A DNA stretch of 64,000 nt, from assembly GCA_001465015.1 (NCBI GenBank), contig LNEO01000249.1, positions 1-64,000 of the forward strand, in the 5' to 3' direction. Positions 8,434-17,228 of the stretch are shown piece after piece (positions within the stretch are counted from its first letter, which is position 1; every line of letters begins with the position of its first letter). The translations under genes were made by a program, and so were the position numbers. The stretch is from Deltaproteobacteria bacterium Ga0077539 (GTDB lineage Bacteria; Myxococcota_A; Polyangia; Polyangiales; Ga0077539). The notes under the pieces were generated by a model. That model made no database searches and was not told the origin of the DNA. It saw only the letters and a list, made by a program, of their open reading frames with translations.

Positions 8434-9213
8434 TTACGGCGGGACGTTTTGTTCTTCGATGCGCGAGGCCGGGCTGTTCTGACAGCGAAACAGAAGAATC
8501 AGCGCTTCATCGAGCGCCTTGGCGTCCGATTCGGTCAACGAGCCCTCGGCGAGCATCGCGTCGGACGCCTCGCGGAGGGCCACGCGGAGCCGCTCGTGGT
8601 TCTTGAACACCCGGTTGCGGGCGCGAACGAACGCGGCCCGGTCCTGTGCTGCGTCCGCGCCCTCGTCGCGCAACAAGATCGTCGCGAAGGACACCTGCGC
8701 GAACACGAGCTCGTTGATCTGCTTCCACGCGCGCACGACCGCCTCTCGAAAGCGCTCTTGTCGCTCGGAAAGCACGCGATCGAAGGCTCGATCGAGCAGC
8801 GCGCGGGCGCGCTCGATGTAGTCATCCGCGGCGTCGGCGTTGGCGGACTCGTCCGTCGCTGTGCTTGTGCCTCGCAGCCCAACGAGCTTGTCGTCGCCGG
8901 GCAGAACGAGCCTCGAGCGCTTGCGATACTCGGCGATGTGCGCGCGCACGAGCATCGTCGAGAGGTATCTGCGGCATTCTCCGTCGGACTTTCCAGCGAC
9001 GGGCAGGGGCGAGCACTGAATGACCTTGAGGGCGACCCGCGAGACCACCTCTTCGCGCTCGACGTCCCGTCGGATCTCGAAGCTCTGTCGGCTCGAAGGC
9101 TCGACGAGTCGACCGCGCACGAGCTGCGAGAGCAGCGCGACGAGCGCGCGCGCCGCTTCTTGGCGGCGGGGGTCGTCCTGTTGGAGGTGCGACAGAAGCT
9201 CGCTCGGCGTCAT
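8434..9213 (-). CDS. Sigma-factor region-2-like protein
   Basis: 259 residues. Positions about 50-105 (REEVVSRVALKVIQ ... RRYLSTMLVRAHIAEYRKR) resemble region 2 of ECF sigma factors, the part that binds the core RNA polymerase clamp and the -10 element. The remaining helical part lacks a recognisable region-4 helix-turn-helix, so it may be a degenerate sigma factor or a protein that only borrows the fold. It is downstream of the subtilase on the same strand; a repeat hairpin element lies in the gap. A DNA-binding role is inferred, not shown. Confidence 0.55.
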   Translation of the reverse strand: MTPSELLSHLQQDDPRRQEAARALVALLSQLVRGRLVEPSSRQSFEIRRDVEREEVVSRVALKVIQCSPLPVAGKSDGECRRYLSTMLVRAHIAEYRKRSRLVLPGDDKLVGLRGTSTATDESANADAADDYIERARALLDRAFDRVLSERQERFREAVVRAWKQINELVFAQVSFATILLRDEGADAAQDRAAFVRARNRVFKNHERLRVALREASDAMLAEGSLTESDAKALDEALILLFRCQNSPASRIEEQNVPP

Positions 9214-9261
9214 AACTCTCGCAGAGTGTCTCGCGTCGCCGCGCCCGATGCACCCACCATT

Positions 9262-9371
9262 CGTGTCGCCAACCGAAGGCGGAGCTGAAATTCAAGCGAC
9301 GCCCGGTTGGAAGAAGACACGCCACGGGTTCACTCGGGCGCGTGTCGCCAACCGAAGGCGGAGCTGAAATT
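9262..9371 (-). repeat. Dispersed hairpin repeat element, one full and one half copy
   Basis: A 31-bp segment occurs twice as a direct repeat (9262-9292 and 9341-9371). The second is the end of a full 60-bp unit at 9305-9364 that matches the reverse complement of the units at 60637-60789 with two differences. The unit folds into a stem: GGTTGG/CCAACC, an AAGAA/G asymmetric bulge, then GACACGC/GCGTGTC around a 17-base loop. It lies between the subtilase stop and the sigma-like gene start, so it would be transcribed within that cassette. Confidence 0.85.
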
Positions 9372-9384
9372 ACCTGCGCTTCCG

Positions 9385-10191
9385 TCACCGGATCGGCGAG
9401 CGTCCGTCTGGCGAGCCCTCTGCGTCGGACTCTGTTGCAAACGCCTTGAGCAGCGACTTGATCTCGAACGGCCGCAGTCCCGGAAAGGCGCCGAGCCACA
9501 GCGCGCAAAGACCGCTCACGGCTGGCGTCGCGAAGGAGGTTCCGGTCTTGGTGGTGTGCCCGCCGCCCGCGGCGGCGACGGTGACCTCCTCGCCGTGCGC
9601 CGCGTATTCGATCGGGTGTGTCCGCCGGTAGTGAACGCGAAACAGCGATTCCATCCGGCGCTGATCGACGGAGACCACGCTCGAGAGCTCCGCGGGAAAC
9701 CCGTGGTCTGCGAGCGGCATGTTTCGCGTCGCCGCGACCACGATCTGCCCTTGGCGATACGCCTGCTCGCAGAGCGCGTGGAGTCGGCCCGCGAACTCGG
9801 GGCCAGCCGTGAGGGACATGTTGATCACCGAAGCGCGCGCTTCGATGGCGAACCGGAGCCCGACGATCAGCGCGGCGCCGGTCCCGAGTCGCCCTTCGCC
9901 GAGGACCTTCACGTCGATGATCTGCGCGTTGGGGCTCAATCCGCAGGCGATGCTGGCGACCGCGGTTCCGTGCCCGTAGACATCGTTGTTGCTGTCCGTC
10001 TCGCCTTCGACGATCGCGGGCTTTCCGTCGACGAGCTCGACGCGAACCGCGCGGATGACCCTGCCTGCGAGGTCGGGGTGCGTACAATCGATGCCCGAGT
10101 CGAGCACAGCGATCGTCACCGGCTCGAGCGGCCGGTCGACGAGCGACTCGGGGGGCGCGATCAACGCTTGGGCCAGGCGAGGAACGGTCAC
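9385..10191 (-). CDS. Cytoplasmic subtilisin-like serine protease (S8)
   Basis: 268 residues from GTG 10191, which overlaps the stop of the GAF gene (GTGA). That overlap fixes the start, although the open frame continues upstream. The catalytic triad is complete: Asp31 (VLDSGID), His74 (GHGTAVAS) and Ser219 (GTSFATP); the oxyanion Asn157 sits in VVAATRN. There is no signal peptide, propeptide or membrane segment, and the length is close to a bare S8 catalytic domain, so it should work in the cytoplasm. Translational coupling to the GAF protein suggests that protein senses a signal and controls, or is cut by, the protease. The target is unknown. Confidence 0.85.
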   Translation of the reverse strand: MTVPRLAQALIAPPESLVDRPLEPVTIAVLDSGIDCTHPDLAGRVIRAVRVELVDGKPAIVEGETDSNNDVYGHGTAVASIACGLSPNAQIIDVKVLGEGRLGTGAALIVGLRFAIEARASVINMSLTAGPEFAGRLHALCEQAYRQGQIVVAATRNMPLADHGFPAELSSVVSVDQRRMESLFRVHYRRTHPIEYAAHGEEVTVAAAGGGHTTKTGTSFATPAVSGLCALWLGAFPGLRPFEIKSLLKAFATESDAEGSPDGRSPIR

Positions 10192-10844
10192 TGCTCGTCG
10201 TCCTCGCCGCGCGCGCTGCGCTCGATGGCCTCGATCGACTCGAGCACCGACGCCACGTGGGACATCGCTCCGGGCGCGTTTTGCGAGAGCCGCAGGAGCG
10301 AGCTGGCGATGCGTCGCTCGGTCGTGTCGTCGTCGTCGCGCTCGCTCACCTCGCGTTCGGCGCGCTGGAGCGCGCGGCGCTGTTGAACGACGACGCCGGC
10401 GACCGCCGCGAGCTTCGCGTAGAGCGACGCGTCGCGGGAGCCGAAGGTCTTGTCCTCGCGAAACGACACCGCGGTGATCACTCCGACGCACTCGTCTCGA
10501 ACGAGCATCGGCGCGGCGATGACCGCTCGAGGGCCCGTTCCTCCCTTGGCTTCTTGGCCGACGACGTACGTCGGAGCGCCGATCTGCACTTCACGCGTGA
10601 TCGCCGCGAGCCCGGTGAGGCCCTTGCCGACCGGCAGTCGCTTGCCGATGAGCGCGGACTCTTCGACGCCCACGACCATGCTGAACACGAGTTCATTCGT
10701 GGCGCGATCGAGCACGAGCAGCGAGCCCTCGTCGGCCCCAGCCACTTGCACGCCGAGCTCGACCAGCACTCGAAACACGGACGCCTCGGGGCTCTGGGTC
10801 CCGATCGAGAGCACCGTTTCGAGCGACCTGTCGATGCGAGTCAT
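10188..10844 (-). CDS. GAF-domain sensor protein
   Basis: 218 residues starting at ATG 10844. Residues about 10-160 form a GAF domain (DEGSLLVLDRATNELVF, LPVGKGLTGLAA, IAAPMLVRDECVGVITAV), a small-ligand or redox/cyclic-nucleotide sensing fold. A helical, charged C-terminal tail (REVSERDDDDTTERR onwards) could mediate dimerisation or partner binding. No kinase, cyclase or DNA-binding domain is attached, so output must go through a partner; the subtilase start overlaps its stop. It is divergent from the TPR protein at 10961, with a GC-rich inverted repeat between them. Confidence 0.8.
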   Translation of the reverse strand: MTRIDRSLETVLSIGTQSPEASVFRVLVELGVQVAGADEGSLLVLDRATNELVFSMVVGVEESALIGKRLPVGKGLTGLAAITREVQIGAPTYVVGQEAKGGTGPRAVIAAPMLVRDECVGVITAVSFREDKTFGSRDASLYAKLAAVAGVVVQQRRALQRAEREVSERDDDDTTERRIASSLLRLSQNAPGAMSHVASVLESIEAIERSARGEDDEQ

Positions 10845-10910
10845 GGACCCCGTTTCTACACCGTCGCCCGCGCGAGCGGTCGATCGCGGGTGAGCTACGA
10901 TTTTCTGCCG

Positions 10911-10938
10911 CCGCGGGAACAACCGATCGTCCCCGCGG
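10911..10938. promoter_or_regulatory. Inverted repeat in the divergent intergenic region
   Basis: CCGCGGG (10911-10917) and CCCGCGG (10932-10938) form a 7-bp inverted repeat with 14 bp between, in the 116-bp gap between the divergent GAF gene and the TPR protein gene. It could be an operator serving both. The spacing fits a dimeric regulator, but GC-rich palindromes arise easily in this genome, so support is modest. Confidence 0.35.
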
Positions 10939-10960
10939 TCTCTAAGTAGTTTCAGCCCCG

Positions 10961-12631
10961 ATGCTCGAGCGAGCCTCTCCCGAACCCCGCCCAGCGGGCC
11001 TGCCTCGTCCCGCGCCGCGCCGCGCTGCGGTGACGCTCTGCTTGAGCGTCGTCGTCGCGCTCGGGGGAGGGTGCCGCGCGGCGAACGCTGCGCCCTCGAT
11101 GGCCGCCGTTCAGCCCGAGCTGGACACCGAGTGCCTCCCGACCCCGGTTTGCCCAGAGCTCCGGGCTCCTCCGCCGGTCACACTGGCGCCAGAATGGCCC
11201 AGAATCGAGGCGATCCTCCGCGCCCCCGAGAGCGAGATCGACCTCGCTGAGCTCAACCTCCTGGTTGCGCGAGCGAGAGATCGGTCCGTCTCGGTCAACT
11301 CTCAGCTCTTGCGGCTCTACTTCATGGCCGAAGAGCTGCGGAGCCGATTTCCTGCGCGCTGCGGGGATCGCTGCAAGATCGAGGCGCTCAACCGGTATCT
11401 CTTCGTCGAGCAGGGATTCGCCGCGGAGTTCGACCCGTCGGGCCTCTACAACAAGATCGATCGCGCGCTCATTCACCGCGTGCTCGAGACGAGGATGGGA
11501 TACTGCGAGGGCCTCACGTACCTCTACCTGGCGATGGCGCAGCGAATCGGCGTTCCCGTCGTGGGCGTCGCGGCGAGGCAGCACGTGTATGTGCGCTACG
11601 TGGGGCGCGAGGGACCGTCGTTCGACATCGATACGACGCTCGGAGGACGGCCTCCTGTGCTCACCTCCCGCTGCGAGGCGCAGCCGGGCGTCTACGGAGT
11701 GAGCTTGCGTCCTCGCGTCATGGCCGCGCGCGTGCTCGGAATGCTCGGCGTCGCCACGGACGTCCGCTCTCTCTCGTGGCTCGCTCAGGCCGCGAGGCTC
11801 GCGCCGCAGAGCCCGGAGATACGCCACAACCACGGCCTCGCGCTCGCGCGCGCGGGGCGCACGGAAGAGGCGCTCGATGAGTTTCGCGCGGCGCGCCTCT
11901 TGGATCCGTGTGTTCCTTTGTTCGCCGTCAACGAGTCGCGCCAACACTGGGCGCTCGGACGGCGAGACGAAGCGCTGCGCATGCTCGACTGGACGACGCG
12001 GCGCATCGAGCGAGGCCTCGTCGCGGACGGCTCGTTCTTCGTGTCTCTCGCGCGAGCGAGCTACGCCTTCGAGTCCCATCAGGACGAGCTCGCCGAGGGG
12101 TATCTGCGCGACGCCGTTCGCGAGTCGGACACCGCGCCCGTCGTGGTCGAGGCCATCGCGGCGATCCGCACGCTCCAGGGGCGAACTGACGACGCGCTCG
12201 CCGCGATGCGCGCAGCCGTTCGTCGAGATCCGACGGCGCGAACGAGGGCCGGGCTCGTGCTCGCGTACCTCGCGTCCAATCGCAGCACGGACGCAGCTCG
12301 GCAGCTCGAGCGACTCGAAGAAGACTCCCAAACGCCGCTCGGAACGACGGATCTCCTGCGAGCCCTCGTCGCCGCCGCCCAGGGCTCGACCGAAAGCGCC
12401 ACGCGCTTCGCGATCCGCTGCCTCCGCGAGCAGAAGCGCGACTGCGCCAAAGCGCTCGTGGTCCTCGGCGACGTCGCGCGCTCGCGCGGAGACCTTCGCT
12501 GCGCGCGGCGCTACTACGAGGCCTTCTTGCGCTGCCCGTGGCCGTCGCGGTCTCGCGCGCTCGAGCACATCGAGGCCGAGGTGCACGCGCGCATCGCGTC
12601 GCTCTCGCCTCCGCGCCCCGCGCCGCGCTGA
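10961..12631 (+). CDS. Transglutaminase-like and TPR-repeat protein, probable lipoprotein
   Basis: 556 residues. An N-terminal hydrophobic segment ends in ALGGGC (Cys38), a degenerate lipobox. Residues about 85-235 look like a transglutaminase/SirB1-like core with a possible Cys182 (MGYCEGLTYLYLAMA), His208 (RQHVYVRY) and Asp222 (SFDID) triad. From about residue 265 to the end there are TPR-type helical repeats (HNHGLALARAGRTEEALDEF and similar). The arrangement suggests an envelope-facing peptidase-like or scaffold protein. It ends exactly against the stop of the convergent FrzS-like gene. Confidence 0.75.
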   Translation: MLERASPEPRPAGLPRPAPRRAAVTLCLSVVVALGGGCRAANAAPSMAAVQPELDTECLPTPVCPELRAPPPVTLAPEWPRIEAILRAPESEIDLAELNLLVARARDRSVSVNSQLLRLYFMAEELRSRFPARCGDRCKIEALNRYLFVEQGFAAEFDPSGLYNKIDRALIHRVLETRMGYCEGLTYLYLAMAQRIGVPVVGVAARQHVYVRYVGREGPSFDIDTTLGGRPPVLTSRCEAQPGVYGVSLRPRVMAARVLGMLGVATDVRSLSWLAQAARLAPQSPEIRHNHGLALARAGRTEEALDEFRAARLLDPCVPLFAVNESRQHWALGRRDEALRMLDWTTRRIERGLVADGSFFVSLARASYAFESHQDELAEGYLRDAVRESDTAPVVVEAIAAIRTLQGRTDDALAAMRAAVRRDPTARTRAGLVLAYLASNRSTDAARQLERLEEDSQTPLGTTDLLRALVAAAQGSTESATRFAIRCLREQKRDCAKALVVLGDVARSRGDLRCARRYYEAFLRCPWPSRSRALEHIEAEVHARIASLSPPRPAPR

Positions 12632-15388
12632 TTACTCCGCGTCTGCGCGGACAACGTCTGCGCCGTCAGGGCTCGCGTCGTCCGCGTCCTTCGCGAGCAG
12701 CCGCGCGACGACCTCGAGCGCGGCCTTGCTCTTCTCTCGTCGTTCGGCCTCGCGTCGCGCGCGCGCTTCGGAGCGCTCGAGCTTCGCGGAGAGCTCGCCG
12801 CGCTCGTTGGTCACCGAAGCCAGCTTGGACTCGAGCTCGGCGCTCTTTGCCTCCACCGCCGCGAGTTTGGTCTCGGTCTCCGACAGCCTTGCGGTCGTCG
12901 CTTCGAGCTTCTTCACGCCCTCGTCGAGCTGCGATTGCGCCGCGCTCAGACGGGCCTCGCGCTCGGTCAGCTCGGTCTTCGTCGCGTCGAGTTTGCCCTG
13001 CGCCTCTGCGACGCTGGCCTCGAGCGATGCGATCTTCGCTGCAGAGGCCTCGGCTGCTTGCCTCGCTGACGATTCGCTCGCCTCGACCTTGCTCTTGGCG
13101 TCCGCTTCGGCCTTCTCGATCGACTCGCGCGCTTGCTTCTCTGCCGCGGCGACTTGCTGTTCTGCCTTGGATTTCTCCTGCTCGAGCGCCTTGCTCAGGT
13201 CGGTGTTGGCTTGCTCGAGCTCGGCCGTCAGCCGCAGGACCTCTGCCGAGTGCTTCGACTCGAGCTGTTCGCTCGCGTCGCGGTTTGCCTTCTCGAGAGC
13301 GGCCTTCTCTGCGGCGCTCTTGGCGGTCCATTGCTCTTCGGCGCTCTTCGCTGCGGCCAACGCGGCGGCCAATGCGGCGGCGTGCGCGGCCTCGAGCGAG
13401 CGGGTCTTCTCGTTGTTTGCTGCGCGCTCGGCGACGAGCGCGGCTTCGCGGGCGTCCTCGAGCTGCTTGGTGAGCGCGTCTCGCTCGGCGCTCGCCTGCG
13501 CTTTGGCGGCTTCGAGCGCGGATTTGTGCGCGCTGTCTTTGGCTGCGAGCGCCGATGCGGCGTCTGCGTCCTTCTTCGCGAGCGCTTCTTGCGTCGCTTT
13601 GTTCGCTGCAGAGAGCGCCTCGTCTGCGGCGGCGCGCTCTTTCTCGCGCGTCTCTTTCAGCGTCGCGAGCTCGCGCTGCAACGGCGCGAGCTGATCTTCG
13701 AGGTCGGCCAGCGTCCGCTCGCGCGAAAGGAGCTTCTCGTCGAGGTCGGCCTTCTCGTGCTCCAGGCTCGAGGCTCGTTCGCGGGCGTCGAGCACGACCC
13801 GTTCGCGGGCGTTGAGCTCGTCCTTGAGTCTGAGGATCTCTTTGTCTTTTTTGTTGAGCGACTCGCGGATCTCGAGGAATTCGCGGGTCGAAGTCCCGCC
13901 GCCTTTGGCCGCGCGGGCGCGGGTCTCTTCGAGTTCTCGCTCGAGGACCGCGACGCGGTCTGCCTCGGCGCGCAGGCTCGTTCGCTCGGTCGTGACGCGC
14001 TCTCGGTCGGTCTCGACCTCGCGCAGCTTCGCGAGGGAGGCGTCGAGCTGCTCTTGCAGCGCGCGTCGGGCGTCTTCTGCGGCGCTCTGGGCGCCCGCGT
14101 CGCTCGTCGCTCCGCTGGCGGTCGCTTCGTCGCGGGCCCGTTCGGCGTCGCGCGCTTTGCTGATCGCTTCGTCTCGCGCGCTCGTGGCGCGCGCGAGCTC
14201 GGCGCGCAGCGCTGCGACCTCGGCGTTGCTCTTTTCGACGGCGGACTGCGCTTGGGCGAGCGACGCCTTGGACGCCTCGAGCGCTTCGCGCAAACCCTCG
14301 TCGGCCTGCGACGCGATCGGCGCGGCGCTCTCTGGCTCGCTGGCGGTGACCGGCGTCGGGGCCGCGACGGGCGGCGCGACGGACACGCGCTGCGCAGCGA
14401 CCGCTGGCGGCTCCGGCGGCGGCGCTACCGGAGACGGCGGCGCCTCGTCGCGCGGCATGGAGACGACCGACGTGGGTTCGTCGAAATCGTCGAGGTTGAC
14501 CGGCGCGTCCGCGGGCTGTGCGTCGACGCGAGCCGCAGCGGAGTCGATTGGGGTCGAGACCTCTTCTCGCGGCGCTGGGGGCGGCGCTGGCGGCGCTGGC
14601 GGCTCGACCGCGGGAGCAGCGTGCGCTGGAGGCTGCTGAGGTGCCGCTGCCGCTGGGGACGCGGGCAACTTCGTCGCGTCGACGTGTGGCTTGTCACCGT
14701 CGTCGAGGATGATGTTGTCGAACGCCGCGTCCGCGAGCGAGTCGAGGTCGTCGAACACCGCGTCGCGCGCCGCCGCTGAAGCGGCTGGAGCGGGCTTTGC
14801 CGCAGCGGGCGCGGGCGCTGCGGGCTTGGCGGCGATGGGCGGGAGCTTCGGCGCGGCAACGGGCTTCGGCGCGGGTGCGAAGCGGCCGGGGTCTGGTGCC
14901 AGTCCAGCGACGATCTCTGGCGTGATCTTCGTGATGATCGTCTGCTCGTCTTCGTCGAACGACACGTCGTCTTCGAGCACGATCCCGTCGGCGTCGGCGT
15001 CGAGCGCTTCGGGGAGCGGGACGTGCTTGCGACACCGCGCGATGAGCTCGTCTGCCACGATCGGCTTGTGCACGTACTCTTGCGCGTGGAGACGCAGCTT
15101 CGAGTGCTGATCGAAGGTCTCTTGGGGCGAGGACGAAGACACGATCACCAAGGGGACGTGCTGCAGCTCTGGGTGCTTCTTCAGCTTGTTGCAGACGGCG
15201 AAGCCGTTCATCCCCCGGAGCTCGATCGCGAGAACGATGAGGTCTGGCCGACGCACCTGCGCTTCATCGAGTCCCAGTTGTCCATCCTCGACCGTCGCCA
15301 CCGTGCAGCCGAGCTCGCCGAACGCGGCCTGCAGGTCCTCGGCGAAGGGTTGGTCGTTGTCGATTACGAGAACATGAGGAGCGGCCAT
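12632..15388 (-). CDS. FrzS/AglZ-like pseudo-receiver coiled-coil protein
   Basis: 918 residues. Residues 1-120 form a response-regulator receiver fold (VLVIDNDQ start, PDLIVLAIELRGMNGF, HKP near 108), but the position expected to be the phospho-acceptor Asp is Ala54, so phosphorylation is unlikely. A Pro/Ala-rich linker (about 165-350) leads into a long Ala/Glu/Lys coiled coil (about 365-890). This layout matches FrzS and AglZ, the pseudo-receiver coiled-coil proteins of Myxococcus gliding and type IV pilus polarity control. A role in cell polarity or motility is inferred. It has its own 184-bp upstream gap. Confidence 0.75.
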   Translation of the reverse strand: MAAPHVLVIDNDQPFAEDLQAAFGELGCTVATVEDGQLGLDEAQVRRPDLIVLAIELRGMNGFAVCNKLKKHPELQHVPLVIVSSSSPQETFDQHSKLRLHAQEYVHKPIVADELIARCRKHVPLPEALDADADGIVLEDDVSFDEDEQTIITKITPEIVAGLAPDPGRFAPAPKPVAAPKLPPIAAKPAAPAPAAAKPAPAASAAARDAVFDDLDSLADAAFDNIILDDGDKPHVDATKLPASPAAAAPQQPPAHAAPAVEPPAPPAPPPAPREEVSTPIDSAAARVDAQPADAPVNLDDFDEPTSVVSMPRDEAPPSPVAPPPEPPAVAAQRVSVAPPVAAPTPVTASEPESAAPIASQADEGLREALEASKASLAQAQSAVEKSNAEVAALRAELARATSARDEAISKARDAERARDEATASGATSDAGAQSAAEDARRALQEQLDASLAKLREVETDRERVTTERTSLRAEADRVAVLERELEETRARAAKGGGTSTREFLEIRESLNKKDKEILRLKDELNARERVVLDARERASSLEHEKADLDEKLLSRERTLADLEDQLAPLQRELATLKETREKERAAADEALSAANKATQEALAKKDADAASALAAKDSAHKSALEAAKAQASAERDALTKQLEDAREAALVAERAANNEKTRSLEAAHAAALAAALAAAKSAEEQWTAKSAAEKAALEKANRDASEQLESKHSAEVLRLTAELEQANTDLSKALEQEKSKAEQQVAAAEKQARESIEKAEADAKSKVEASESSARQAAEASAAKIASLEASVAEAQGKLDATKTELTEREARLSAAQSQLDEGVKKLEATTARLSETETKLAAVEAKSAELESKLASVTNERGELSAKLERSEARARREAERREKSKAALEVVARLLAKDADDASPDGADVVRADAE

Positions 15389-15572
15389 CTCGACCCAGAG
15401 CGTAGAAGCGTTGAAATCCCACCGTCAACGACACGCGACTTCACTGCAACGAATCCGTCCATCGCGCGAGGAATCGCAGATCAATGCGACGGTGGTCGAT
15501 CGGGCGCGCCGTGTGGGTTGGCGCACACATGCTTCGATCGCGTCTCGTCGAACACCGCGCGTGGGTCGTCGC

Positions 15573-16250
15573 TCAGTGCATGGTCGGATCGGGATCGGGC
15601 GTCGGAGGAAGTCGGCGGAGCACCTCCAGAGCACGGGCGCGAACCGGGGCGGCGATGCGCTCGTTCGAGGCCAGCTCGCGGAGGTCTTGTCGGTCGAGCA
15701 TCGCCACGAGCGCCAGGGCGAGGGGCACTGGCGTCGCGGGGTTTTGCGCGACCGCGCGACGGACTCGAATGCGCGAAGCCCATCGCGGCGACGCCATCAC
15801 GCGCGCGAGTACCTCTGGTCGCACGCGGGGCGCGGCGCAGAGTCGCGCGACATCGGCCTCGGTGAGCCTCGGGTTGACCAGAACCTCTGCGACGACGTCG
15901 GGATGAGCGTCGCCGAGGGCCCTTTCGAGGAGGCGTCGATCGGGGCGGCGCGCGAGGGACTTGCGCTCGCCGAGGGTCAACGGGCGGCCTGTTCCCCAGT
16001 CGGCTTCGGGCGAAACGAGCGCCCCTCGCGGGCGCGCTCTTGGCTCGGCGGTGGCCTCGGTCAACGCGAGCAGCACTGTCTGCGCTCGCTCGTCGCGAAG
16101 CCCCGCGCGCACGACGAGCGCTTCTTCGAAGGCCGCCCACTGCTCGTCCGACAGGGCGTCGCGCTGCTCGACGAGCACGCGCACGCGGGCGCCCCAATCG
16201 CTCACGGACGAAACCCGATGAATCAACGCGTCGATCGCGGCCCGGTCCAT
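15573..16250 (-). CDS. HEAT/LRV-like repeat protein of unknown function
   Basis: 225 residues from the internal ATG at 16250 (MDRAAIDALI); ATG 16298 would add 16 residues of poor quality. The protein is Arg/Ala/Leu-rich with repeating helical units such as VAEVLVNPRLTEADVARL and RRAVAQNPATPVPLALAL, reminiscent of HEAT or leucine-rich-variant repeats that serve as protein-binding scaffolds. There is no signal peptide. It is downstream of nothing obvious on its strand and upstream of the FrzS-like gene's promoter gap. Confidence 0.6.
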   Translation of the reverse strand: MDRAAIDALIHRVSSVSDWGARVRVLVEQRDALSDEQWAAFEEALVVRAGLRDERAQTVLLALTEATAEPRARPRGALVSPEADWGTGRPLTLGERKSLARRPDRRLLERALGDAHPDVVAEVLVNPRLTEADVARLCAAPRVRPEVLARVMASPRWASRIRVRRAVAQNPATPVPLALALVAMLDRQDLRELASNERIAAPVRARALEVLRRLPPTPDPDPTMH

Positions 16251-16463
16251 CACAGCGTGTGTCCGTCGAAGTGTGCCACCGACGGAGGCGCGCGACACGC
16301 GCTACCGCCCGCGGGCGCTGGCGGCGACGGGCGATCGTGGATCGTCCTGCTCGTTGCCTTGACGCGGGGCGACATGAAGTGCAAAACCGAGTCGTTCTTG
16401 GGTCGCGCTGCGGTGACGAAGCCCTCTGTGCGCGGCCCCTAGAATCGTACGGGAGCGAGCTGA

Positions 16464-17159
16464 ATGACGACGAACGAGACTCCAGTGACGCCCTCCAAGC
16501 CGCCCGCGAGCGGCGCGACGCCGCGGATCGTCAAGCGTTACTCCAATCGCAAGCTCTACGACACGGTCGAGAGTCGCTACGTCACGCTCCCGCAGATCGC
16601 GGTGCTCGTTCGCAACGGCGAGGACGTGCGGATCATCGACAACAACACGAAAGAAGACCTCACGAGCGTGACGCTCGCGCAGATCCTCTACGAAGAAGAG
16701 CGCAAGCAGTCGCGCGCGCTGCCTCTCGCGGCGCTCAAGGACCTGATCCACACGTCCGGCGAGAAGCTCACCGAGTTTTTTCGCGACGGTCCGATGGGCA
16801 AAATGCTGCGAAAGGACGGGCCCGAGCCCGCCGAAGAGCCGCCGGTCGAGGCGAGCAAAGACAGCGAACCCGAGGCGAAGAGCGCCCGTGACCCGGGCAA
16901 GCTCGCGGCGGACAGCAAAGAAACAGTAGCCAAAGAGAGCAAGGACGAGCCGGGCAAGTTCGAGAAGCTCGTCGAGCAGTCCAAGGCCAGCTTCTCCGAG
17001 TGGAGCGCGGCGGTCGACGAGCGCGCCCGCAAGGTGTTCGAGGGGCTCTCGCCCACGAGCCAGATCGAGAAGCTCGCCGCCGAGGTCAAGCGATTGTCCC
17101 AGCGCGTCGAAGAGCTCGAGGCCCGCCTCGGCGAAAAGAGCGGCGCCCCCAAGGAATAG
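16464..17159 (+). CDS. phaR: PHA accumulation regulator PhaR
   Basis: 231 residues. Residues about 15-80 contain the PHB/PHA accumulation regulator DNA-binding domain with its hallmark RIVKRYSNRKLYDT, then YVTLPQIAVLVRNGEDVRIIDN. The C-terminal part is Glu/Lys-rich and ends in a predicted coiled coil (KLAAEVKRLSQRVEELEARL). In bacteria that store polyhydroxyalkanoate, PhaR represses phasin and related genes and also binds the polymer. No PHA synthase is in the window. A GGGAG site precedes the ATG. It lies 69 bp upstream of the ECF sigma factor on the same strand. Confidence 0.85.
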   Translation: MTTNETPVTPSKPPASGATPRIVKRYSNRKLYDTVESRYVTLPQIAVLVRNGEDVRIIDNNTKEDLTSVTLAQILYEEERKQSRALPLAALKDLIHTSGEKLTEFFRDGPMGKMLRKDGPEPAEEPPVEASKDSEPEAKSARDPGKLAADSKETVAKESKDEPGKFEKLVEQSKASFSEWSAAVDERARKVFEGLSPTSQIEKLAAEVKRLSQRVEELEARLGEKSGAPKE

Positions 17160-17228
17160 GCTCTCGCGACCGGGGGTTGATCCTGTTGTCCGCGTGCGTA
17201 AGACGTCGGATGGAGCCCATCTTCCCCT

